Positions 7,390 through 16,029 are shown, counted from the stretch's first letter. The stretch: DNA of 18,675 bases from Oscillospiraceae bacterium (GCA_031283835.1 JAITBA010000011.1:1-18675); one strand, 5' to 3'. Notes: generated from the sequence alone by a model not told the origin. Numbers and translations: made by a program.

Positions 7390-9420
7390 TTAAAAAGAGC
7401 CGCTATAGGAAGTTGAAAACAGCTTTTCGCACGCTCGTTTTAGCCCCTCGTGTGCGGGGGATTGCAGGGTGGGATCTTTTGCGCCGATGGCTTCGGCGGC
7501 GGCTTTGCTTTCGGCCAAAAGCTGGGTATCGGTGGCGATATCGGCAATGCGCAGGGGGGGCAGGCCGTGCTGCCGTGCGCCAAAAAATTCGCCCGGGCCT
7601 CGCAGTTCCAGGTCGCGCCGCGCAATGGCGAAGCCGTCGTTGGTTTCTTTCAGGACGGCAAAGCGGTGCTGTGCCTCAGGGTTTTCCGCATCCGAAATGA
7701 GGATGCACGTGCTTTTGCCGCCGCCGCGCCCCACACGCCCCCGCAGCTGGTGCAACTGCGAGAGCCCAAAGCGCTCCGCGTTTTCCACAATCATAATCAC
7801 GGCGTCCGGCACGTCCACGCCCACCTCGACCACCGTGGTGGCCACCAGCAATTGGAGTTTGCCCGCGGCAAAATCGTTCATCACTTCTTCTTTTTGCCGG
7901 GGCTTCATTTTGCCGTGCAGCAGACCCAGCGCATAGCCCTTGAAGGCCCCCTGCGCCAACTGCGCATAGAATTCTTTGGCGGCGGCCTGCGCACTCTGTT
8001 CGTCTTCCTCGACGCGGGGGCACACGATGTAGCCGCGCAGACCTTGGTCGAGGTGTTTGCGCACGTAGGCATAGGCGCGGGGGCGCAGCGCACACGGCAC
8101 CTGGTAGGTTTTTATTGGCACGCGGCCCGGCGGCAGTTCGTCGAGCACCGAAATATCAAGCTCCCCATAAATCATCAGCGCCAACGAACGCGGGATGGGG
8201 GTGGCGCTCATGACGAGGGTGTGCGGCGTTTTGTGCGCGTTTTGCGTTGTTAGCTGTTTGCGCTGCTCCACGCCAAAGCGGTGCTGTTCATCCACAATCA
8301 CCAGGGCTAGGTTGGCGAAGACGACATCCCCTTGCAGCAGGGCATGGGTGCCCACCACCAGGGGGACGGTGCCTTCGGCCAGCCCGGCTTTCGTTTTTTT
8401 CTTTTGTGCCGCCGGTGTGGAGCCCAACAACAATGCCGGCTGCAAACTGCCCAGCTTTTGCAGGGTTTGGTGGTGCTGCCTGGCGAGCAGTTCGGTGGGG
8501 GCCAGCAGGGCGGCCTGTGCGCCCCCGGCTGCCGCCTGCGCCAGCAATGCCGCCGCCACCGCGGTTTTGCCGGAACCCACATCGCCTTGCAGCAAGCGTT
8601 GCATGGGGCGCTCTTTTGCCATGTCTACGGCGGCTTCGCGCACGGCACGGGCTTGCGCGGTTGTGGGCGCAAAGGGCAGGCTTTGCAAAAAATCTTGTGC
8701 CGCGCTGTTTTGCAGCGGCGTTGCGCGCTGCCCTTCGTGGCCTTGCCGCAGCAGACGCAGACCCAATTGCAGCGTGAGCAATTCGTTGAAGGCCAGGCGT
8801 CGACGGGCCGCTTGCGCTTGTGCCCAATCTTTGGGCCGATGGATGGCGCGCAGCGCTTCTTCGCGGGGGAGAAGCGCATATTGCTCTAAAATGGCGTTGG
8901 GCAAAAACTCCTGCAGCCGCACAAGGGCGAACGCACGCTCTACTAAGGTTTCGAGTTGGCGGCTGCTGATGCCCTCTGTCAGGGGATACACCGGGTGCAG
9001 GCGTGCCTGGTCTGGAGCGGCGAACTGCGGGCTGCTCATTTCGCGCTGATGGGTGTAGGCGTTTTTTCCAATCTTGCCATAGAAGAGATAGGCGGTTCCT
9101 TCGCGGAGTTTTTCGGCTTGGTAGCTGCTATTAAAAATGGTGATGTCGAGCGTGCCGGTGTCGTCGCTGATTTGCGTGCGATACAGCGTCATTCCCGGGC
9201 GGAGGCGGTGTTCTGCCGGGGCAAAAGAAACAACCCCGCTTACGCAGATCACTTCGCCCAAAGGGGCCTGCGCCAGGGGCACGACGGTTTGCCAGTCTTC
9301 GTAGGCGCGGGGCACGTGGGCCAGCAAATCGCCAATGGTGGCAACGCCCAGCCGCCGCAGGGTCAGCGCGCGTTTTTCTCCTACGCCCTTCATATATTGC
9401 ATGCTGGTTTGCAAGTTCAT
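7390..9420 (-). CDS. recG: ATP-dependent DNA helicase RecG
   Basis: The protein has 676 residues, the normal RecG length. RecG remodels stalled replication forks and Holliday junctions. An N-terminal wedge/OB region (about 1-230) begins with a helix-hairpin-helix-like KGVGEKRALTLRRLG. The helicase core has Walker A GDVGSGKT (Gly282-Thr286), a DEQH box at 377-380 followed by RFG, MSATPIPRSLAL, and the C-terminal QLRGRVGRG, which is typical of the RecG/PriA-like superfamily 2. ATG 9420 is chosen because it overlaps the stop of the upstream glycosyltransferase as ATGA. An upstream in-frame TTG at 9438 lies inside that gene and is unlikely. Its place downstream of yloU-yloV fits Firmicute synteny. 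Confidence 0.97.
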   Translation of the reverse strand: MNLQTSMQYMKGVGEKRALTLRRLGVATIGDLLAHVPRAYEDWQTVVPLAQAPLGEVICVSGVVSFAPAEHRLRPGMTLYRTQISDDTGTLDITIFNSSYQAEKLREGTAYLFYGKIGKNAYTHQREMSSPQFAAPDQARLHPVYPLTEGISSRQLETLVERAFALVRLQEFLPNAILEQYALLPREEALRAIHRPKDWAQAQAARRRLAFNELLTLQLGLRLLRQGHEGQRATPLQNSAAQDFLQSLPFAPTTAQARAVREAAVDMAKERPMQRLLQGDVGSGKTAVAAALLAQAAAGGAQAALLAPTELLARQHHQTLQKLGSLQPALLLGSTPAAQKKKTKAGLAEGTVPLVVGTHALLQGDVVFANLALVIVDEQHRFGVEQRKQLTTQNAHKTPHTLVMSATPIPRSLALMIYGELDISVLDELPPGRVPIKTYQVPCALRPRAYAYVRKHLDQGLRGYIVCPRVEEDEQSAQAAAKEFYAQLAQGAFKGYALGLLHGKMKPRQKEEVMNDFAAGKLQLLVATTVVEVGVDVPDAVIMIVENAERFGLSQLHQLRGRVGRGGGKSTCILISDAENPEAQHRFAVLKETNDGFAIARRDLELRGPGEFFGARQHGLPPLRIADIATDTQLLAESKAAAEAIGAKDPTLQSPAHEGLKRACEKLFSTSYSGSF

Positions 9421-10388
9421 GTGAACCGCTTCACCCAATTCTCGTAGTGATAGTCATTTTTTATTTTTTCGTCAATGGGCACAAAGGGCAGCTCGAGCCA
9501 TTCGCGCAGGCAGGCGGGGTTGTCTTCGCCCCAGCAAAAGATGTTTTCGCGGTGATAGAAGGGGGCGTTTTTGATGACGCGGTTGTTGGTGATGAGCTTT
9601 TTCTCGAAGAACATGTGCTCCATCACCCGCAGGCTGAAGCCGGTTTGGCCGGTTTGATAAATGTCTAGCACGGCGCGGCTTTGGGTGAGCCAATCGAGGT
9701 ATTGCTGGTAGGATACGGCGTCCTCGGTCACTTCCCAGCCCGGCCGCTGTTCTAGCGCGATGCCTTCGGTGGAATACACACCATAGTTCCATTTGCGAAT
9801 ATAGAATTTTGAAGAAAGCCCGGCTGCCTGGCAGACGTCACAAACCTCCTGCAGCAGGGGTAGGCGGTCTTTTGAAACGCCGCAAAAAAACACATCCCAC
9901 TGCGTTGGCCTTGCGGCACGCAGGGCAGGGGGCGGCGGCGCATACATAGTATCGTTGAAGTGCAGACCGTAGGTTTCGCAGTCCTCCCGCTGAAAGGAAT
10001 ACACCCCCCCCGTGTGCAGGCGCTTGAGCGTGGCAATCCGCTCCAGAACAGCCGGCGTGGGATTTTTGACGTTCATATCCCAGAAAAACACATAAGTTTT
10101 GGCCCGGTGGGGCTGCGCCAGCAGCGGATTTGTGAGAAAGCACGCGGGCGTCCAGTTTAAAAAAATAATTTTGTCGTAGCGACGCAGGGCTTTTTGCAGG
10201 TAATGCTGTTGCAGGTCGGCGGGGTTTGTGAGGCCCAGGCGCGACTGCAATCGCCGGGGCAGGTTGCGGTTGCGGAACCAAAACGCCAGCGCCGGGACGG
10301 AAAAAACAATGTGCCGGTTGTGCGCCCAGGGCACAAAGTAATCCGCGGGGTCGATGCCCAACACCAGCGTTTTTTCGTTTGCAATCAA
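9417..10388 (-). CDS. Glycosyltransferase family protein (polysaccharide/LPS-biosynthesis type)
   Basis: The protein has about 323 residues if TTG 10388 is the start. The C-terminal half fits a GT-B-like fold: a second Rossmann start WDVFFCGVSKDRLPLLQEV, then AVLDIYQTGQTGFSLRVMEHMFFEKKLIT with acidic residues Glu257 and Glu262, as in nucleotide-sugar-binding ends of GT families used for surface polysaccharides. Donor and acceptor are unknown. The start is odd: there is no in-frame ATG for over a hundred codons. TTG 10388 overlaps the stop of the upstream relic as TTGA, suggesting coupling inherited from a former tandem copy; TTG 10403 and GTG/TTG codons just downstream are alternatives. The stop overlaps recG as ATGA, so recG translation probably depends on this gene. 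Confidence 0.72.
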   Translation of the reverse strand: MIANEKTLVLGIDPADYFVPWAHNRHIVFSVPALAFWFRNRNLPRRLQSRLGLTNPADLQQHYLQKALRRYDKIIFLNWTPACFLTNPLLAQPHRAKTYVFFWDMNVKNPTPAVLERIATLKRLHTGGVYSFQREDCETYGLHFNDTMYAPPPPALRAARPTQWDVFFCGVSKDRLPLLQEVCDVCQAAGLSSKFYIRKWNYGVYSTEGIALEQRPGWEVTEDAVSYQQYLDWLTQSRAVLDIYQTGQTGFSLRVMEHMFFEKKLITNNRVIKNAPFYHRENIFCWGEDNPACLREWLELPFVPIDEKIKNDYHYENWVKRFT

Positions 10389-10457
10389 GATCTCTTCACC
10401 CAATTCTTAAAGTGATAGCCAATTTTTGTTTTTGTGCGAACCTGCTTTTCGTCGTCT
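10385..10457 (-). pseudogene. 3' relic of a second glycosyltransferase gene
   Basis: Just after the YloV stop, the minus strand encodes a short tail reading DEKQVRTKTKIGYHFKNWVKRS and a stop (10385-10387). It closely matches the end of the intact neighbour, DEKIKNDYHYENWVKRFT, and the DNA is correspondingly similar (for example ATTGGGTGAAG in both). No start codon or upstream part of this copy exists; the frame enters the 3' end of the YloV gene. The simplest reading is a former tandem glycosyltransferase pair of which the first copy was deleted down to about 20 codons. Confidence 0.75.
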
Positions 10458-12128
10458 TCACTCCACCGCAATCATATAATAATACAGCGGCTGGCCACCC
10501 TGGGCGGCCGAAACCTCGACGTTGCCGTTGTAGCGCTTCTCGAGCATATCGAGCAGTTGTTGGGTTTGCGCTTCGGTCACATCCTCCCCGGGATAAACGG
10601 TGACCATGCTGCCGTTGTGGTGGCGCACCAGATGCCTTGCCACCCGGTAAGCTGCCGTCACAGGCTCCGTTTCGGTTACGGTGAGCTTGCCGTTTTCGAG
10701 CCCGATGACAGAACCTTTTTTGATTTCGAGCCCGTCAATGTTGCTCTCGCGCGCGGCGTAGGTGACAAGGCCCGTTTGTACCCGCTCGGCGGCGCGCTGC
10801 ATTTGCACATGGTTGGTTTCGATGCCGGCGCCCGGGTCAAATTCGAGCACGGCGGCAACGCCCTGCGGCACCGAACGGGTGTGTACCACGCTCACGCCGC
10901 GGCTGGTGAGGGTTTCGGTTTGCTCGGCCGCCATGATGATGTTTTTGTTGTTGGGCAGCACAAACACATGCTCCGCCGGCACCCGATGAATGGCCCGCAG
11001 CAGGTCTTCTGTGCTGGGGTTCATGCTCTGCCCGCCCGAAACGACTTCGTCCACGCCCAGCTCTTGCAGCAAAGTGGCAAGCCCGTCGCCCGCGGCCACC
11101 GCCACAATGCCAAATTTTTTTGTCGCCGGCACAATGCCGGGTTCTTGGGCTGCGCTGCCCGCGCCCATTTGGGCATGTTGTTTGCGCATGTTTTCGATTT
11201 TCATCTCTATGAACTGCCCGTAGGGCTGGGCGAGGTTGAGCACGGTGCCCGGCTGGTTGCTGTGCACATGCACTTTGACAATCTCCGCATCGTCCACCAC
11301 AACAACGCAGTCGCCAAATTCCCCCAGCTTTTTCCGGAGCTTGTCCGTGTCGCTTTCGGCCGCGTCGGCGGTGCGTTCCACTAAAAATTCGGTGCAGTAG
11401 GCGTAGGTGATTTCGTCGGGGTTGAGGGCTGCCGGGCCTTTGCGTTCCTTCCGGAAGGGTTCATCGAGGATGACGGGTAAGTCGAGTTCGCTTGCTTCTT
11501 TGCCCATAAAACCTGTCAGCAGGCCTTCCATGATGTATACGAACCCCTGGCCGCCCGCGTCCACTACGCCCGCCTGACGCAGCACCGGCAAAAAATTAGG
11601 GGTGGCCGCCAGCGCTTCGCGGGCAGCCTGCAGTGCTGCGCTCCACACGGCGACAGCGTCGTTTGCTTTGTTTTGCGCGGCTTCTTTGGCCTTGCGAGAC
11701 GCTTCGCGCACCACCGTGAGAATCGTGCCCTCCGTGGGCTTCATCACAGCCTTATAGGCCGCGTCGCTCCCCCGCGACAGCGCGTCGGCCAGCACGGCGC
11801 CGCCCACGTGTTTTTCTCCTTTTACTCCGCCGGCAAAGCCCCGGAAGACCAGCGAAAGAATGACGCCGGAATTGCCCCGCGCGCCACGCAGCATAGCCGA
11901 GGCAATCCGCTCGGCTGTGGCGCCAAAGCCGTTTTCGTCGCCCAGCAGCGAAACCTCGCGCGCTGCCGCCGTCATGGTCATGGACATATTGGTTCCCGTA
12001 TCGCCATCGGGCACAGGAAACACATTGAGCGCGTCTACCTCGCCCTTGTGAAACCCAAGGCATTGCGACGCACTGAGAATACCATCCCTGAGCATTTTTC
12101 CACTAAGCAAGTTCTCCGTCCTCCACAT
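10458..12128 (-). CDS. fakA: FakA/YloV-like DAK-phosphatase-fold protein (fatty acid kinase ATP-binding subunit)
   Basis: The protein has 556 residues. An N-terminal DhaL-like domain contains NVFPVPDGDTGTN, whose Asp41 and Asp43 bind Mg-ATP, followed by RGARGNSGVILS. The C-terminal YloV domain contains VTVYPGEDV and ends YYYMIAVE. In characterised Firmicutes FakA phosphorylates fatty acids delivered by FakB proteins, feeding PlsX/PlsY phospholipid synthesis. No fakB is in this window. Translation probably starts at ATG 12128, 11 bases after the yloU stop. No clear ribosome binding site precedes it; GGAGG lies just inside the gene, so TTG 12110 is an alternative start. yloU-yloV pairing is conserved across Firmicutes and implies one transcript. 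Confidence 0.92.
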   Translation of the reverse strand: MWRTENLLSGKMLRDGILSASQCLGFHKGEVDALNVFPVPDGDTGTNMSMTMTAAAREVSLLGDENGFGATAERIASAMLRGARGNSGVILSLVFRGFAGGVKGEKHVGGAVLADALSRGSDAAYKAVMKPTEGTILTVVREASRKAKEAAQNKANDAVAVWSAALQAAREALAATPNFLPVLRQAGVVDAGGQGFVYIMEGLLTGFMGKEASELDLPVILDEPFRKERKGPAALNPDEITYAYCTEFLVERTADAAESDTDKLRKKLGEFGDCVVVVDDAEIVKVHVHSNQPGTVLNLAQPYGQFIEMKIENMRKQHAQMGAGSAAQEPGIVPATKKFGIVAVAAGDGLATLLQELGVDEVVSGGQSMNPSTEDLLRAIHRVPAEHVFVLPNNKNIIMAAEQTETLTSRGVSVVHTRSVPQGVAAVLEFDPGAGIETNHVQMQRAAERVQTGLVTYAARESNIDGLEIKKGSVIGLENGKLTVTETEPVTAAYRVARHLVRHHNGSMVTVYPGEDVTEAQTQQLLDMLEKRYNGNVEVSAAQGGQPLYYYMIAVE

Positions 12129-12139
12129 TCGCAAAAAGA

Positions 12140-12511
12140 TTATCGGCAGTCCGCGTCGTCCCGCAGCATGCCGTCTACAAATACATTCACCTTGTGCACC
12201 TCCAGCCCTGTGGCTTCCTCCACGGTGTAGCGCACGCGGTTGACAATGCTGCGCACAATGGCGGATATGTTGAGCCCATAGGTGACCAGAATGTGCAAAT
12301 CGACGACCAGGCCGTGGCCGTCTTTGTGCACGCGCACACCTTGGTCGATGAACCGCCGCCTGCCCAGCAGCGCGGCCCGCAGGCTTTGTTGGGTGTTGGT
12401 GCTGCCCATGCCCGCCACGCCAAAACAGCTGGTTACTACGTTGCCGATGATTTCGTTAAAATACTCCTGTGACACCTCGATGAGCCCCATGTGGTTTTCG
12501 AGCCGGATCAT
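12140..12511 (-). CDS. yloU: Asp23/Gls24 family envelope stress response protein (YloU)
   Basis: The protein has 123 residues, the normal size. The family pattern is clear: an N-terminal LGxIE-like segment (MGLIEVSQEYFNEIIG), GVAGMGS, a central basic LLGRR, a GVRVHKDGHGLVVDLHILVTYG block, and the ending YTVEEATGLEVHKVNVFVDG. Members are small peripheral proteins linked to envelope stress; their biochemical role is poorly known. ATG 12511 is preferred because GGAGGG stands about 7 bases upstream; a longer frame beginning further upstream would place that site inside the gene. It is immediately upstream of the FakA-like gene, as is usual. Confidence 0.92.
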   Translation of the reverse strand: MIRLENHMGLIEVSQEYFNEIIGNVVTSCFGVAGMGSTNTQQSLRAALLGRRRFIDQGVRVHKDGHGLVVDLHILVTYGLNISAIVRSIVNRVRYTVEEATGLEVHKVNVFVDGMLRDDADCR

Positions 12512-12548
12512 GTGCAACTCCCTCCAATGCGAAACTTCATACAAACAA

Positions 12549-12572
12549 CAGAACTACCCCTTCGTCGTTCTG
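12549..12572 (-). other. Hairpin between the lipoprotein gene and yloU
   Basis: On the minus strand CAGAAC and GTTCTG form a perfect 6-bp stem, extended by AC/GT past one G-A mismatch, with a 6-base loop. Only a poor T-rich stretch follows, so it may be a weak terminator for the lipoprotein gene or a leader structure. The 89-base gap holds no gene and no convincing promoter. Confidence 0.3.
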
Positions 12573-12600
12573 CGCGCGTAAAACCCTTGCGTCAAATTGT

Positions 12601-14193
12601 CTAAAATTTTATTTCCCACTGCGCAATGCCGCAATAAAGATCGTTTTGCCGCACACCGGAGGGGACGCGCAGACCGCGGGCCGCGGCCGCCACACCGCAG
12701 CGGTAGCCCAGGGGCACAAACGGCACGTCTTCTTGGAAGGCGCTGACAAATTTGGCGGGACTGACCAGCCCTTGCAGCAGCTGGCCGTAGGTGCTGGCAG
12801 CTTTGCCCCAGGTTTGCACGCCCCGGCTGGCACTGCCGCCGGAAGAAAGCAATGGCAAGAGAGAGCAATCGGGCGTTAGGCAAATTTCTCCGATGTAAAG
12901 ATCGAAGTTGCCGGCGTTGATGGATTTGAGGTAATCGCTATGGTTTTGCGCGTTGATGGTGATTTTTATGTTGAAGCGCGCCAGCTGTGCCTTGATGGTT
13001 TTGGCGGCGGAGAGCTTGGCGGGGTTGCCGGAATCTGTGAGCAGCGTGAAGCGCAGTGTTTGGTAGCGCGAGGCGCGCACGCCGTTGGTTAGGTTGTCGA
13101 ATCCGAGTGCGACAAGGGCTTCGGTGGCCGCCGCCGCATTGAAAGGCTTGGCGAAGTCCGCGCCGGTTACGCCAAACCATTGGGGAGGAAAGGGGGTTCC
13201 GCTGGCCTCGGCGTAGCCATGGTAGGCATCGGACAGCACAACGGAGGGATCGATACACGCGGCCAGCGCCGCGCGGAAGTTGGCGTTTTGCAGCGCCCCC
13301 TTGGAGGAGTGCAGCCCCAAAAACACCAAGTTGCGGGTGGGCACCTTCACCGGGGTGAAGCTCAGGGGCACCAACTGGCCGTCTTTTAGGCTGTCGTAGG
13401 CGAAGGAAAACTTGCCCAGTTCCAGACCATAGAGCCGCGCGTCGCTGTTGTTTACTCCAAAGAGCGTGAGCGTGGTGAGCTTGGGCGCCTTGCCCGGGTG
13501 TTGTTTGTTGTGTTGCAGCACGAACGCGCCGTCTTTGGTTTTTAGGGCATAGCGGCCCGTGCCCACCGGCGTGCTGTCTTTGGTGAAGAGGTAGCCGTTT
13601 TTTGCCTGGCGCAGTTTGCCTTGCTCGGCGCTGCTTACCGGCACAATGGGAAAATCGAGGTTGGCGGCGATGTATTGGTTTGCTTTGTGCAGTATAAGCT
13701 CCAGTTTGCCGTCTTTTTCGCGCAGGGAAGCAATGTTTTGCAGCCGCGCCGCATAATACGTTGTGCCGCGTGCTTTCTCGAAGGAATATAGCACGTCGGC
13801 GGCGGCAACGGGGTTGCCGTTGTGGAACACCCTGCCGGCCTGCAGGGTGATTTGCCAGCGCAGCGCGTCTGTTTGCGCAATGCTTTTGGCCAGCACCGGC
13901 TGCGCCTTGAAGGTATCGTCGGTGGTGAACAGGCCTTCGTAGAGCAGCGTGTGCAGTTCCATGTTCAGCTCTGTTTGCAATTTGTAGGGGTTGAGCACGT
14001 CGCGGTTGGCAAAGGGCAGCGCGATGGTGTTGGTCTGCGGCGGTTTTTGCTGCGGCGCGGTGGTGGTTGCCGGCGACGACGTGGTTTCGGGGGTGCCCTG
14101 CCCGCTGCCGCACGCGCCCAGCGCCGCCGAGAGCAGCACGGCTGCCGCCAGCAAGGCAAATACTCGCTTTTTTTGCGCAAGCCGCAACCCCAT
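12601..14193 (-). CDS. ABC-type oligopeptide-family substrate-binding lipoprotein
   Basis: The protein has 530 residues. A basic N-terminus and hydrophobic stretch lead to a lipobox ending LGAC with lipidated Cys28, then a Thr/Pro/Gln-rich linker. The body resembles SBP_bac_5 (DppA/OppA type): LLYEGLFTTDDTFKAQPVLAKSI, then WQITLQAGRVFHNGNPVAAADVLYSFEKAR, the PVGTGRYALK turn, and FRAALAACIDPSVVLSDAYHGYAE. It should be anchored outside the membrane and capture a peptide or similar ligand. No permease or ATPase gene is adjacent, so it would work with a transporter encoded elsewhere. ATG 14193 follows GGGGAGG by a few bases. It has its own sigma-A promoter upstream. Confidence 0.9.
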   Translation of the reverse strand: MGLRLAQKKRVFALLAAAVLLSAALGACGSGQGTPETTSSPATTTAPQQKPPQTNTIALPFANRDVLNPYKLQTELNMELHTLLYEGLFTTDDTFKAQPVLAKSIAQTDALRWQITLQAGRVFHNGNPVAAADVLYSFEKARGTTYYAARLQNIASLREKDGKLELILHKANQYIAANLDFPIVPVSSAEQGKLRQAKNGYLFTKDSTPVGTGRYALKTKDGAFVLQHNKQHPGKAPKLTTLTLFGVNNSDARLYGLELGKFSFAYDSLKDGQLVPLSFTPVKVPTRNLVFLGLHSSKGALQNANFRAALAACIDPSVVLSDAYHGYAEASGTPFPPQWFGVTGADFAKPFNAAAATEALVALGFDNLTNGVRASRYQTLRFTLLTDSGNPAKLSAAKTIKAQLARFNIKITINAQNHSDYLKSINAGNFDLYIGEICLTPDCSLLPLLSSGGSASRGVQTWGKAASTYGQLLQGLVSPAKFVSAFQEDVPFVPLGYRCGVAAAARGLRVPSGVRQNDLYCGIAQWEIKF

Positions 14194-14222
14194 ATCCTCC
14201 CCACACAAAATGTCTGCTACAT

Positions 14223-14251
14223 ATTATACTATATTTAAGCGGAAAATGCAA
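14223..14251 (-). promoter_or_regulatory. Sigma-A promoter for the substrate-binding lipoprotein gene
   Basis: On the minus strand, -35 TTGCAT (14251-14246) and -10 TATAAT (14228-14223) are separated by 17 bases. The predicted start point is near 14216, giving a leader of about 22 bases before ATG 14193. Confidence 0.8.
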
Positions 14252-14307
14252 ATGAATATTTTGTAAACGGGGGAACAACCTTATCGGAGAAAACGCATAT
14301 TTAGCAT

Positions 14308-14336
14308 TTGACATTCTGTTAAAAATATGTTACTAT
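14308..14336 (+). promoter_or_regulatory. Sigma-A promoter for the acyl-CoA ligase gene
   Basis: -35 TTGACA (14308-14313), a 17-base spacer and -10 TACTAT (14331-14336). Transcription should begin near 14343, only about 7 bases before ATG 14350, which supports ATG 14386 as the true start. It is arranged divergently from the lipoprotein promoter, with about 56 bases between the two -35 boxes. I see no clear operator between them. Confidence 0.8.
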
Positions 14337-14385
14337 TTTTTAATAGAAAATGCAACCATTTTTTTTGAAGCGAGGGAAGGCATGT

Positions 14386-16029
14386 ATGCCCATTACGGAA
14401 TTTTTGGCGCGCAACGCCGCGCACTACGGCGACGAAATCGCGCTGGTCGAGGTCAACCCGGAAATTCGGGAGCTGGAAACCAAAAAGCCCGACTGGAAGG
14501 AGATGAGCCTGGTGGAGCGCAACCTTCACTCGGGGTATCGCAAAACCCTCACCTGGCACGCCTTTGACGAGCAGGCCAACCAATTTGCTCATTTGCTGCT
14601 GCAAAACGGCGCGGCGCGCAACACAAAAGTTGCGCTTTTGATGATGAACTGCATTGAGTGGCTGCCCATTTATTTTGGCGCGCTGAAGGCGGGCACCATT
14701 GTGGTGCCCATGAATTTTCGCTATTCATCTGACGAAATTGCCTATTGCCTGGAGCTGGCCGACGTGGATATTTTGATTTTTGGCCCGGAATTCACGGGGC
14801 GCATGAACGCGGTGCAGGAGCAAATTCATTTGCGGCTGCAGCTGTTTGTGGGGGAGCCGTGGGAGCGGCCGGTGTATGCCAAACCCTACGCTACCCTGGC
14901 GGCCAAGTGCAGCCCCAAGCCTCTGCCGGTTACGCTGCACGACGAAGACGCGGCCGCGATTTATTTTTCATCGGGCACCACGGGCTTTCCAAAAGCAATT
15001 TTGCACAACCATCGCGCGCTGGTGTGCGCCTGCGAGGTGGAGTGGCAGCACCACAGCCAAACCCACGACGATGTGTTTTTGTGCATTCCACCGCTCTATC
15101 ATACGGGGGCAAAAATGCACTGGTTTGGCAGTTTGCTGAGCGGCGGGCGGGCTGTGCTGCTGCGGGGCACGCAAAGCCGGTGGATATTGGAAACCGCCAG
15201 CTGGGAAGGGGCCACGGTGGTGTGGCTGCTGGTGCCCTGGGCCCAGGATATTTTGGACGCCCTGGACAGCGGTGAGCTGAAGCTGGAGGATTATGACCTG
15301 GAGGGTTGGCGCCTGATGCATATTGGCGCGCAGCCGGTGCCACCGAGCCTGATCAAGCGCTGGAAGCAGCGGTTCCCGACCCATGCCTACGACACCAATT
15401 ATGGCCTGAGCGAAAGCATTGGCCCCGGCTGTGTGCACTTGGGAGTGGAAAATATTCACAAGGTGGGGGCCATTGGCGTTGCGGGCTACGGCTGGCAAAC
15501 CGAGATTATTGACGAGCAGGGCTGCCCCGTGCCCCAGGGCGAAGTGGGCGAGCTGAGCGTCAAGGGCCATGGGGTTATGCTGGCGTATTATAAAGACCCG
15601 GAAGCGACGGCCGCGGTGCTGCAAGATGGCTGGCTCCACACGGGCGACATGGCCCGCCAAGACGCGGACGGGTTCATCTATCTTGTGGACCGCAAGAAGG
15701 ATGTGATTATCACTGGGGGCGAAAATTTGTACCCCGTGCAGATTGAAGACTTTTTGCGCGCGCACCCTGCCATCAAAGATGTGGCGGTGATTGGCCTGAA
15801 CGACCTGCGTTTGGGCGAAATTGCGGCGGCTATCATCGAAGTAAAACCCGGCATGGCCTGCACCAAAGAAGACATTGCCGCCTTTTGCGGCGATTTGCCC
15901 CGCTACAAGCGCCCACGCAAAATCATCTTTGCCCCCGTGCCCCGCAACGCCACCGGCAAAATCGAAAAGCCCAAGCTGCGCGCGCAATACGCCGGCGGCA
16001 GCGTGGTGGCCGCGCAGGTGGAAGGGTAG
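14386..16029 (+). CDS. AMP-forming acyl-CoA synthetase/ligase (ANL superfamily)
   Basis: The protein has 547 residues. It should activate a carboxylic acid to an acyl-adenylate and then to a CoA thioester. Motifs in order: P-loop-like SSGTTGFPKA (195-204), IPPLYHTGA, the aromatic/ATP motif YGLSES, then GWLHTGDMARQDADGFIYLVDRKKD with the conserved Asp that binds ribose, the hinge and GGENLYPVQIED, and the C-terminal NATGKIEK with catalytic Lys525. A loop around residues 24-45 (ELETKKPDWKEMSLVERNL) is extra relative to short ligases. The acid used cannot be told; the large enoate-reductase-type enzyme two genes downstream suggests an unsaturated carboxylate pathway, which is inference. ATG 14386 is chosen for GGGAAGG 5 bases upstream. 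The last codons lie in the first copy of a direct repeat. Confidence 0.88.
   Translation: MPITEFLARNAAHYGDEIALVEVNPEIRELETKKPDWKEMSLVERNLHSGYRKTLTWHAFDEQANQFAHLLLQNGAARNTKVALLMMNCIEWLPIYFGALKAGTIVVPMNFRYSSDEIAYCLELADVDILIFGPEFTGRMNAVQEQIHLRLQLFVGEPWERPVYAKPYATLAAKCSPKPLPVTLHDEDAAAIYFSSGTTGFPKAILHNHRALVCACEVEWQHHSQTHDDVFLCIPPLYHTGAKMHWFGSLLSGGRAVLLRGTQSRWILETASWEGATVVWLLVPWAQDILDALDSGELKLEDYDLEGWRLMHIGAQPVPPSLIKRWKQRFPTHAYDTNYGLSESIGPGCVHLGVENIHKVGAIGVAGYGWQTEIIDEQGCPVPQGEVGELSVKGHGVMLAYYKDPEATAAVLQDGWLHTGDMARQDADGFIYLVDRKKDVIITGGENLYPVQIEDFLRAHPAIKDVAVIGLNDLRLGEIAAAIIEVKPGMACTKEDIAAFCGDLPRYKRPRKIIFAPVPRNATGKIEKPKLRAQYAGGSVVAAQVEG

Noticed and set aside
7352..7392. Bidirectional terminator between folP and recG
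   Set aside because: Only a bulged, weak ATCG/CGAT stem before a T run can be drawn; too poor to list as a feature.
10434..11384. Long plus-strand frame opposite the FakA-like gene
   Set aside because: The minus-strand protein carries conserved DAK/YloV motifs; the plus frame is His/Arg/Gly-rich with no recognisable domain.
12554..12883. Open frames on the opposite strand and in shifted frames over the lipoprotein gene, such as 12938-14314 on the minus strand
   Set aside because: They are rich in Arg, Gln and Pro, have no ribosome binding sites and lie over a clearly conserved protein, as expected of shadow frames in GC-rich DNA.
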